This document shows positions 5,203 to 10,006 of a stretch of DNA of 10,006 bases, piece after piece. This DNA is from Acidobacteriota bacterium (GTDB lineage: Bacteria > Acidobacteriota > Terriglobia > Terriglobales > Acidobacteriaceae). The stretch spans positions 1 to 10,006 of the forward strand of contig JAEKKE010000331.1 in the NCBI GenBank assembly GCA_019510535.1, in the 5' to 3' direction. The notes beneath the pieces are model-generated. The model worked only from the letters and a program-made list of their open reading frames with translations. It had not been told where the DNA came from and did no database searches. Every line of letters starts with the position of its first letter. Position 1 is the stretch's first letter. The position numbers were made by a program, and so were the translations under genes.

Positions 5203-6087
5203 TTAGCGGTTTGAGGTGTCCGGCGTCGAGGTTCCCGTAACCGGTGTTGCGGGAGTAGCGGTCGCCGACTTCGAATCCATGCTCGCGATGCTGTTGTGCA
5301 TCAGCGATACGTATACGCCGTTACGGATTGGCTTCTCCTGACCCTCTTCAGCCTTGGCGGTGTTGCGGCCTAGGCCACTCTTATAGATGCGATAAACGGG
5401 AACCTGGTGCTCGGTGACCAGATAACGGACGACCGAATCAGCCATTGCCTGCGAATTGGATACGCCAGAACCGCTGTAACCCTGCACTTCGATGATGTAG
5501 CCCTTCTCGGTGGCGAGCTTCTCGGCCATAGCGTCGAGTTCAGCCTTGCCCTTCGGTCCGAGCTTCGTGCTGCCCTTAGCGAAGGGGATAGCGGAGTCGC
5601 TTACCTTGTTGAACTGGTCGAGGTTCTGGATGGTGCCATGCAGCGCATCGGTACGGGTGCTGGCGGTGGAGGCAACCTGGTTGGCCTTGTCGGCACGGTT
5701 ACCGGCGTCCTGCGCGTGTTGGTCAGCCAGATCGGCAGCGGACTGGGCCTTGTTGATGCCTGCCGTTGCACGGGAGTCTACGTCGCGGATGTCATTGGCG
5801 TTCTTGGCCTGCAGCTGATCAAGCTCATTGACACGGTCCTTGACCGGGTCAACCTGGCGATGTACCCACTTCTTGCGGGCAAAAGGATTCACATGTCCCC
5901 AAAAGCCCTCTTTCGACTCTGTCTGCAGCGGCTGACCGGTGGCGTACGTTGTGTTATCCGTTGCGTCCTGCTTTTGACCTTGAGCTGGGGAAGCGGTGCT
6001 GTTCTGCTGCTGAGCGTAGGCCGGAAAAGCAAGAGCGCCGGTCAGAACGACGGCAGACAAACCGGAAAAGGCACGAGCGTATTTCAT
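5203..6087 (-). CDS. Exported OmpA-like protein with alanine-rich coiled coil
   Basis: This 294-residue envelope protein starts with a clear signal peptide (MKYARAF then a hydrophobic core), probable cleavage AYA|QQ after residue 25. A Gln/Thr-rich linker (26-60) leads to GFWGHVNPFARKKWV (61-75), a motif I associate with Acidobacteriota OmpA-like proteins. Residues about 80-150 form an alanine-rich, probably coiled-coil helix similar to Lpp/OmpA linkers. Residues about 165-264 form an OmpA C-terminal-like fold (IPFAKGSTKL, YIIEVQGYS, VYRIYKSGLG). There is no beta-barrel. The usual peptidoglycan-binding Asp and Arg appear replaced (Gly205, Met214). The start at 6087 has AGGAG 8 bases upstream. 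A sigma-54-like promoter lies at 6163-6179 and a terminator at 5049-5077, so it is probably expressed alone. Confidence 0.85.
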   Translation of the reverse strand: MKYARAFSGLSAVVLTGALAFPAYAQQQNSTASPAQGQKQDATDNTTYATGQPLQTESKEGFWGHVNPFARKKWVHRQVDPVKDRVNELDQLQAKNANDIRDVDSRATAGINKAQSAADLADQHAQDAGNRADKANQVASTASTRTDALHGTIQNLDQFNKVSDSAIPFAKGSTKLGPKGKAELDAMAEKLATEKGYIIEVQGYSGSGVSNSQAMADSVVRYLVTEHQVPVYRIYKSGLGRNTAKAEEGQEKPIRNGVYVSLMHNSIASMDSKSATATPATPVTGTSTPDTSNR

Positions 6088-6162
6088 ATCGATAGCTCCT
6101 TTTAGAGTCGCGGCGGTTCAACTAAAACAAACACCGTCACAACGCTTTCGTACTCTTCTTAG

Positions 6163-6179
6163 AGCAGCTATCGTGCCAA
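6163..6179 (-). promoter_or_regulatory. Sigma-54 (RpoN)-type -24/-12 promoter candidate
   Basis: Read on the minus strand, 6179-6163 is TTGGCACGATAGCTGCT. Against the sigma-54 consensus TTGGCACG-N4-TTGCT it has a single mismatch (CTGC for TTGC), and the GG and GC are separated by exactly 10 bases. It lies about 75 bases upstream of the OmpA-like start codon, predicting a leader of about 65 bases. No better sigma-70 pair is visible in this gap. Confidence 0.5.
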
Positions 6180-6252
6180 AAGGGTGGCCTATTTAGAATC
6201 TGCAACTTACGAGAAAATTCGGTCGATTCGTCCGCACCGCGAACAATTACCA

Positions 6253-6269
6253 TGGGAAAAATATTCCCA
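6253..6269. promoter_or_regulatory. Quasi-palindrome TGGGAA-N5-TTCCCA, possible operator or enhancer site
   Basis: TGGGAA (6253-6258) and TTCCCA (6264-6269) are perfect inverted 6-mers separated by AAATA. The site is about 75 bases upstream of the sigma-54-like promoter, a distance where enhancer-binding activators often bind. It also lies just after the stop of the gene ending at 6293, but has no T-tract, so it is not a good terminator. Function is inferred from position only. Confidence 0.3.
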
Positions 6270-6292
6270 ACGCTGCAGTAAATTCACGGGGT

Positions 6293-6811
6293 TTACTTTG
6301 ATTGCACACCCGTAATGTGCAGCTCCGGCTGCTGCTGGTTCCAGCTCTGTGGCAATCCCTCAAAGATCAGCCGGAACTCCGCCGTCGCGCCGGGAGCGAT
6401 GGGCGCGACCGAGATAGGCTGCGTGTCGACGTACGGGATCCGGGTGCGGATCAGCATCAGGGGGACAGTCTGGAGTGAGACGGTCTGTCCATCGTCCGAG
6501 CGGAAGATCGTCTGCACGGTCACCCCGGTAATGGTCCGGGTGCCGGTGTTGGTGATCTTGCCATCGATATAGGTGGAGCGGCCGCCGGCGAAGGGTGAGG
6601 TCGCCTCAGACATCTCGATCCCACTCAAGGGAAGGTTGGCGGCGTAGCTGTCCAGTGGAGCCACCGTCGTCGGCGCCTGCACTTTGTGGTGGCCGAAGAT
6701 GAGCATCAGGACGACAGCCAGCAGCACCACACCACCACCGATCAGCAGCGGCGTACGCATAGAGCTGCGGGGTTCAGCGGGCGGAGGTGTGAACAGTGCG
6801 TCGTCAGCCAT
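6293..6811 (-). CDS. Single-pass membrane protein with extracytoplasmic beta-sandwich domain (FxLYD/DUF2393-like)
   Basis: This 172-residue protein has a short Pro-rich cytoplasmic N-terminus (1-19) and one strong membrane segment (about 20-39, PLLIGGGVVLLAVVLMLIFG) followed by basic HHK. After a linker, residues about 60-170 form a beta-rich domain: STYIDGKITNTGTRTITGV, VSLQTVPLML, PIAPGATAEFRLIFEGLP. The ITNTGTRTITGV pattern and the closing APGATAEFRL strand are typical of FxLYD or DUF2393-type domains that act outside the membrane. The exact role is unknown. No ribosome binding site precedes the ATG, but TACAAT lies 7 bases upstream (6824-6819), so the mRNA may start at or near the ATG. 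It lies upstream of the OmpA-like gene on the same strand, 205 bases apart and probably separate. Confidence 0.8.
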   Translation of the reverse strand: MADDALFTPPPAEPRSSMRTPLLIGGGVVLLAVVLMLIFGHHKVQAPTTVAPLDSYAANLPLSGIEMSEATSPFAGGRSTYIDGKITNTGTRTITGVTVQTIFRSDDGQTVSLQTVPLMLIRTRIPYVDTQPISVAPIAPGATAEFRLIFEGLPQSWNQQQPELHITGVQSK

Positions 6812-6818
6812 GAAACCG

Positions 6819-6824
6819 ATTGTA
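6819..6824 (-). promoter_or_regulatory. Possible -10 box (TACAAT) giving a leaderless transcript
   Basis: The minus strand reads TACAATCGGTTTCATG, placing a near-consensus -10 hexamer 7 bases from the start codon at 6811. No Shine-Dalgarno sequence is present. The matching -35 at 17-18 bases upstream is poor, so the call is tentative. Confidence 0.3.
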
Positions 6825-7111
6825 GGGCGTATCGATGAATTCCGACAGACCGCAAGTCTGGGTTAGCGTGGGTACCGCACTGCCGGCGGTCGTCGTTTTC
6901 ACGAGGCTGACTATCGCTGCGAAATGACGAGACCAGGCAGGGTCTAGAAGCATCGATTAGCTGTATGTCGGATGCGACCAGGTACCTTGGGAAATTCTCA
7001 CGAAATTTTTGCAAAGCCAGCGCATCTAAAGGAGAGAAGATTGCGTTCAAAGAGATATAGAGAGCGCACGTTCAGCTTTCCCCCATTTGCAGTTTTTTCA
7101 GGAGCGCAGAG
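6825..7111. other. Intergenic region between the beta-domain protein and the small membrane peptide
   Basis: No convincing longer gene is present in these 287 bases. A TTG-initiated 34-codon frame (7041-7145, plus) has AAAGGAG 6 bases upstream. It overlaps the 7112-7216 gene in another frame. Its product (MRSKRYRERTFSF...) is basic and unrecognised, so I leave it as a candidate leader peptide. A short inverted repeat CAGAC/GTCTG lies at 6846-6860. No clear promoter was found. Confidence 0.45.
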
Positions 7112-7216
7112 ATGCAGACCGAAACCACCCGCAGACAGCGAGTAGACGAGGCGATTTATCGCACCGTAGCTATCGCCGCTGCGGTCTTGATTGTGATTGG
7201 AGTTCTAGTAGCTTAG
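7112..7216 (+). CDS. 34-residue single-pass membrane peptide
   Basis: ATG at 7112 to TAG at 7216 encodes a peptide with a charged N-terminus (MQTETTRRQRVDEAIYR). A hydrophobic segment from residue 18 to the end follows (TVAIAAAVLIVIGVLVA). AGGAG at 7100-7104 stands 7 bases before the ATG, a near-ideal ribosome binding site. The clean split into a charged head and an uninterrupted hydrophobic tail argues for a real tail-anchored peptide rather than a chance frame. Basic residues before the membrane segment suggest an N-in orientation. The function is unknown. It is transcribed toward the DnaC-like gene and ends 72 bases from that gene's stop. The intervening bases hold only weak hairpins (7215-7231 and 7252-7272) without T-tracts. 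Confidence 0.65.
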   Translation: MQTETTRRQRVDEAIYRTVAIAAAVLIVIGVLVA

Positions 7217-7288
7217 GGCGTCTCATGCCCTCACCGCCTTGGTGTCCTCCCCGTAAGCCGGACACTCTTACGCACGCCCCAATAATTC

Positions 7289-8050
7289 TTAGGCCAGCGT
7301 GGCCCGCTTGATCTTCTGGCGGAAGTCTTCGCCCTGCATCTCCACAATGACGCACATTTCCTGCAAGCGGCTGCGCATGCGTTCGCCGATGCGGTCACCC
7401 AGGGTCTCGTCGCGCATTACATTGCGCGGGGTGCTTGCCTCTGCACCGAGCGGAGCCTGATTGGCGTAGTTCGTCGTGATGATGGTGGTGCGCTTGTCGT
7501 TATAGCGCGTGTTCAGGATGTGCGCCACGGTATCCCAGACCCAGTCAGTAGGTTTGGACGCGCCGAGCTCGTCCAGAAGCAGAATCTCGGCATCGAAGAC
7601 CGGCTTGAGGATCTCCAGTTCCGTGGCCGAAACCTTCGGGTTGTAGCTGTGCTGCACTTCCTTCAGCAGCTCACGGTAGTCGTAGAAGAGTCCGGTGGCT
7701 CCGCGCTCCATGATGAGCGACTGCAGAATGCCGACGGCAAGATGGGTTTTCCCCACACCGATGTTCCCGGTGATCAGAAGACCGGAACCGTCTGTCTCGA
7801 TCGGATACCCCTCAACGAACTTCTTCGCTGCCAGGTGTGCTTTGAGTAGAGAACGGTGAGAGCTGGGAAAGCTGGTCTCGTAGTTATCGAGGGTGCAGTG
7901 CTCGTAACGGCGGGGGATACGGGCACGTTCCAGATTCGCCAAAGCGCGGCGCTGTGTCTGGCAGCCGCAGGCGGTGGCGTACTGCTCCCCATCCGGCCGG
8001 GTGAGGATGCGGAGACCGGCTCCTTCGCAGATGGGGCAAACGACACTCAT
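7289..8050 (-). CDS. DnaC-like AAA+ ATPase (helicase-loader family) with N-terminal zinc motif
   Basis: This protein has 253 residues from the ATG at 8050. Residues 5-30 carry two Cys pairs, CPIC (5, 8) and CGC (28, 30), likely a zinc ribbon. The AAA+ core shows Walker A GNIGVGKT (95-102), Walker B ILLLDE (Asp160, Glu161), sensor 1 TTIITTNY (Asn194) and a C-terminal GDRIGERMRSRL with candidate sensor-2 arginines. This is the DnaC/DnaI/IstB ATPase group, which loads the replicative helicase or assists transposition. No transposase lies beside it, favouring a helicase-loader-like role. The frame stays open to TTG 8140, but the zinc motif begins right after the ATG at 8050 and the extension looks non-conserved. 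No strong ribosome binding site is visible. A perfect 14-bp palindrome covers this start. Confidence 0.85.
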   Translation of the reverse strand: MSVVCPICEGAGLRILTRPDGEQYATACGCQTQRRALANLERARIPRRYEHCTLDNYETSFPSSHRSLLKAHLAAKKFVEGYPIETDGSGLLITGNIGVGKTHLAVGILQSLIMERGATGLFYDYRELLKEVQHSYNPKVSATELEILKPVFDAEILLLDELGASKPTDWVWDTVAHILNTRYNDKRTTIITTNYANQAPLGAEASTPRNVMRDETLGDRIGERMRSRLQEMCVIVEMQGEDFRQKIKRATLA

Positions 8051-8059
8051 ACGTATGAG
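8046..8059. promoter_or_regulatory. Perfect 14-bp palindrome over the DnaC-like start codon
   Basis: CTCATACGTATGAG at 8046-8059 is identical to its reverse complement and contains the proposed ATG (8050-8048). A further TGAGTATG follows at 8060-8067, giving repeated TGAG half-sites. It could be an operator or an RNA structure that controls initiation. Confidence 0.35.
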
Positions 8060-8167
8060 ATGAGTATGCTTGTCCGCAAGGCTTAGGAAAACCCCCATCG
8101 ATATAGGAAAACTTCCGAAAGGCTGCGGGCATACCGACAAATCCGGCAGGGCCTATGCGCTGGGTGC

Positions 8168-8190
8168 CCCATGTCCCTGGGGGACATGGG
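8168..8190. repeat. Inverted repeat with 10-bp perfect arms
   Basis: CCCATGTCCC (8168-8177) and GGGACATGGG (8181-8190) are exact reverse complements separated by TGG. There is no T-tract on either side, so it is not an intrinsic terminator. It may be a REP-like unit or an operator. Confidence 0.6.
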
Positions 8191-8291
8191 CCCGGCCTTT
8201 ACTATCCCAGGCACTCGTATCAATCATTCTGAATGCCTGGTCTGGAAAGGGATATACCCCATGTATTCCGGATTCGGATCACCCTGCTTCT

Positions 8292-8328
8292 ACTGCACCA
8301 CCCATGGTGCAGTCCGGGTTTAACCCGG
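8292..8328. repeat. Two abutting palindromes upstream of rpmE
   Basis: ACTGCACCA/TGGTGCAGT (9-bp arms, loop CCCA, 8292-8313) is immediately followed by CCGGGTT-T-AACCCGG (7-bp arms, 8314-8328). The second ends 2 bases before TATACT. If that hexamer is a -10 box, the second palindrome fills the promoter spacer and would be well placed for a repressor. Confidence 0.5.
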
Positions 8329-8477
8329 GTTATACTTAACAGAGCACCCGTAGTCGACAGGCACATCGATGTTGCGTGATCTTTGCCGCAGCAAGCGAAC
8401 CGCCCCCGGGAGCTGGACAAAAACAAGCCGGTTTATAGCAATACAGCCCGGCAACACAAGAAAAGGATTTATTTTCA

Positions 8478-8699
8478 ATGCCCAAGCAGGGAATTCACCC
8501 CAACTACACCGATATGAACGTAAAGTGCGCCTGCGGAAACACTTTTGTAACCCGCTCAACGCACAAGGGCGACCTGACGGTCGAAATCTGCGCCAACTGC
8601 CACCCGTTCTTCACCGGCAAGCAGAAGCTGATTGACACGGCCGGACGCGTGGAGCGCTTCCGCCGCAAGTTCGAGAAGTCTGGCGCGGCCGCCAAGTAA
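8478..8699 (+). CDS. rpmE: 50S ribosomal protein bL31 (zinc-binding type)
   Basis: This 73-residue large-subunit protein matches the usual bL31 length and pattern: IHPNY near the N-terminus, CACGNTF, then CANCHPFFTGKQKLIDTAGRVERFRRKF. The four cysteines (17, 19, 38, 41) are all present, so this is the zinc-containing (C+) form, also used by cells as a zinc store. The start at 8478 follows AAGGA by about 11 bases. The C-terminus is a short Ala/Lys-rich tail. A terminator at 8721-8752 ends the transcript or weakens read-through into the downstream dihydrouridine synthase gene. The upstream 418 bases are unusually rich in inverted repeats. Confidence 0.97.
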   Translation: MPKQGIHPNYTDMNVKCACGNTFVTRSTHKGDLTVEICANCHPFFTGKQKLIDTAGRVERFRRKFEKSGAAAK

Positions 8700-8718
8700 G
8701 TACAAAAGCATCAAGGCC

Positions 8719-8752
8719 GAGGCCCTTGCTACGGCGAGGGCCTTTGGTTTTT
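8719..8752 (+). terminator. Intrinsic terminator of rpmE, 11 bases before dusB
   Basis: GGCCCTTG (8721-8728) pairs with CGAGGGCC (8735-8742) with one G-U pair, and the stem extends by A-T and G-U at its base. The tail is TTTGGTTTTT (8743-8752). Because the next start codon is at 8764, any dusB transcript starting upstream must read through this structure. Confidence 0.8.
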
Positions 8753-8763
8753 GCGCGGACAGT

Positions 8764-10006
8764 ATGAAGAAGAACTGGGACAACCCGACCGAGTACATCA
8801 TGCCCGACAACGGGGTCGCCGTTCCTGCCGAGGTCACCATCGGCAAGGTCCGGGTGGCTCCGGCGACGGTGCTTGCCCCTATGGCCGGGGTGACCGACAC
8901 GGTCTTCCGCCGCTTCATCCGCAACGCCAGCATGTTTACGCCGGACTCCTCTGGAGATGTGAACCAGACGGTCACGAACCAGCAGTCCGGCTGTGGCCTG
9001 ATCATGACCGAGTTCACTTCGGCCGACGGTCTGGCCCGTATGCGCGAGACCAAGCGCAAGCGCTACCTGACCTACTACGAGGACGAGCACCCGATCTCGG
9101 CCCAACTCTTCGGATCGAATCCGGTTACGCTGGCCGAGTCCGCCCGAATCGTGGAAGACGCCGGCTTCGATATCGTCGACCTCAACCTGGGCTGCCCGGC
9201 CAAGCGCGTCACCTCCTGCAACGGTGGCAGCGGCCTGCTGCGCGATCTGCCGCTGATCGGTGAGATCTTTCAGGCGGTCCGCGCTGCCGTCACCATTCCG
9301 TTTACGGTGAAGTTCCGTATGGGCTGGAATGACGCCAATATCGTCTGCGTCCCCCTAGCGAAGATGGCCGAAGATTGCGGTCTGAACGCCGTCGCGTTGC
9401 ACGCCCGTACGCGCGAGCAGGGCTACAGCGGCCAGGCGCGCTGGGAGTGGATCGCACAGGTCAAGGATGCGGTGAAGATTCCGGTCATCGGCAACGGTGA
9501 TATCCGCACGCCGGAGGATGCTGCCGCGATGGTGGCAGAGACTGGCTGCGACGCGGTGATGATCGGCCGTGCCGCTCCAGCCAATCCATGGCTCTTCCGC
9601 CAGATCGCACAGTACACCGCGACCGGGCGCTACGACCAGCCGAGCGAGATGGATCGCTACCGCATGATCCGCACCTACTTCGAGATGCTGCTCGAAGAGA
9701 TCGAGCAGGAGCATCCGGAGATTGAGTTCGCGACTCCAGGCCGCGCCGAGACTGACGAAGAAAAACGCCGCAAGCGTGACCGCGAGTCGGCGCGTCGCGA
9801 CGCCATCGGCAAAATGAAGCAGTTCGCAAGCTGGTTCACGCACGGCGTAGCCGGCGGAGCTTCACTGCGGAGAGCGATCTACGAAGCCAAGGTGGGCGAA
9901 GACGTGATGATCGCCGTCGAGGACTTCTTCGATGGCAAGATGAAGCCGGTCACGGAAGAAGTCGCCGAAGAGCCAACACTGGAAGCCCTGGGCGCCGGCT
10001 GCGACT
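8764..10006 (+). CDS. dusB: tRNA-dihydrouridine synthase, DusB type, 3' end cut off by the window
   Basis: This FMN-dependent enzyme reduces uridines in the tRNA D-loop. It shows 414 codons with no stop before the window ends. The motifs are in order: VLAPMAGVTD (36-45, FMN/TIM-barrel start), the catalytic Cys144 in NLGCPAKRV, VKFRMGW, ALHARTREQGYSG, IPVIGNGDI and MIGRAAPANPWLF (phosphate binding). The C-terminal helical domain follows, with FASWFTHGV. Typical DusB proteins are about 310-350 residues. Here an insertion of about 20 residues (about 56-76, SMFTPDSSGDVNQ...) separates FRRFIRNA from GLIMTEF. A highly charged stretch (about 324-345, TPGRAETDEEKRRKRDRE) interrupts the C-terminal domain. 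The ribosome binding site before 8764 is weak; ATG at 8800 is an alternative start. The subfamily (DusB versus other Dus) is by overall pattern. Confidence 0.92.
   Translation, partial: MKKNWDNPTEYIMPDNGVAVPAEVTIGKVRVAPATVLAPMAGVTDTVFRRFIRNASMFTPDSSGDVNQTVTNQQSGCGLIMTEFTSADGLARMRETKRKRYLTYYEDEHPISAQLFGSNPVTLAESARIVEDAGFDIVDLNLGCPAKRVTSCNGGSGLLRDLPLIGEIFQAVRAAVTIPFTVKFRMGWNDANIVCVPLAKMAEDCGLNAVALHARTREQGYSGQARWEWIAQVKDAVKIPVIGNGDIRTPEDAAAMVAETGCDAVMIGRAAPANPWLFRQIAQYTATGRYDQPSEMDRYRMIRTYFEMLLEEIEQEHPEIEFATPGRAETDEEKRRKRDRESARRDAIGKMKQFASWFTHGVAGGASLRRAIYEAKVGEDVMIAVEDFFDGKMKPVTEEVAEEPTLEALGAGCD

Larger units (their letters stand above)
8060..8477. other. Gene-free region with a cluster of perfect inverted repeats, between dnaC-like and rpmE
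   Basis: These 418 bases hold no convincing gene and must contain both divergent promoters. Four perfect inverted repeats are visible: 8168-8190 (CCCATGTCCC/GGGACATGGG, 3-base loop); 8207-8240 (CCAGGCA/TGCCTGG, 20-base loop); 8292-8313 (ACTGCACCA/TGGTGCAGT, 4-base loop); and 8314-8328 (CCGGGTT-T-AACCCGG). The last two are directly adjacent. TATACT at 8331-8336 follows as a possible -10 box for rpmE, without a good -35. The GGTGCCCCATG...CATGGG part resembles intergenic repeats I associate with Acidobacteriota, from memory only. Confidence 0.6.

Noticed and set aside
5407..6105. 232-codon plus-strand frame opposite the OmpA-like gene
   Set aside because: It is a shadow. The minus-strand product has a signal peptide, ribosome binding site and recognisable domain.
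7087..7311. 74-codon plus-strand frame around the small membrane peptide
   Set aside because: It has no recognisable features and runs into the DnaC-like gene's end. The 7112-7216 frame has the better ribosome binding site and a coherent membrane segment.
8051..8140. 30-residue N-terminal extension of the DnaC-like protein
   Set aside because: It starts with TTG, has no ribosome binding site, and the zinc motif begins immediately after the internal ATG.
1..10006. Search for tRNA or rRNA genes, CRISPR arrays, transposases or phage genes
   Set aside because: None was seen. The repeats are isolated palindromes without regular spacing, and no integrase or transposase motifs appear.

Overview
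The window looks like chromosomal DNA of an Acidobacteriota member, probably near Acidobacteriaceae genera such as Terriglobus, Granulicella or Edaphobacter. This rests on overall gene character: an OmpA-like protein with a conserved NPFARKKWV-type linker, lineage-style hypothetical proteins, moderately high GC, and dispersed palindromic repeats between genes. No search was run. I see no rRNA, tRNA, CRISPR array, phage or insertion sequence; this is a housekeeping region with some unusual parts.

Layout. Positions 1-844 (minus) hold most of a class I SAM-dependent methyltransferase that runs off the left edge. A non-coding stretch and a strong bidirectional hairpin terminator (1134-1185) follow. 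From 4357 down to 1201 (minus) lies the core of the window: cysM, a JAMM metallopeptidase (mec), a CysO-type sulfur-carrier protein and a MoeZ-type E1-like/rhodanese fusion. Together these form a protein-thiocarboxylate cysteine biosynthesis cluster like that of Mycobacterium tuberculosis. The first three genes are joined by two 4-base ATGA overlaps. Two dispersed repeats separate cysO from moeZ, and one of them supplies the cysO stop codon.

Divergent from cysM is a 132-residue protein of unknown function (4438-4836) with its own terminator, then a short relative of the repeat found beside cysO. On the minus strand follow a periplasmic OmpA-like protein (5203-6087), preceded by a sigma-54-like promoter, and a membrane-anchored beta-domain protein (6293-6811). 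A 34-residue membrane peptide missed by long-ORF calling sits at 7112-7216. Facing it is a DnaC-type AAA+ ATPase with an N-terminal zinc-binding motif (7289-8050).

A 420-base intergenic stretch rich in perfect inverted repeats (8060-8477) precedes rpmE (ribosomal protein bL31). A terminator follows, only 11 bases before a DusB-type tRNA-dihydrouridine synthase that runs off the right edge and carries two insertions.

Working model of the cysteine cluster, inferred from family knowledge: MoeZ adenylates the C-terminal Gly-Gly of CysO and adds sulfur. CysM joins the thiocarboxylate to an activated serine (O-phosphoserine in M. tuberculosis). Mec releases cysteine from the carrier. Here CysO has 15 residues beyond Gly-Gly, so it should need trimming first, and Mec is the obvious candidate.
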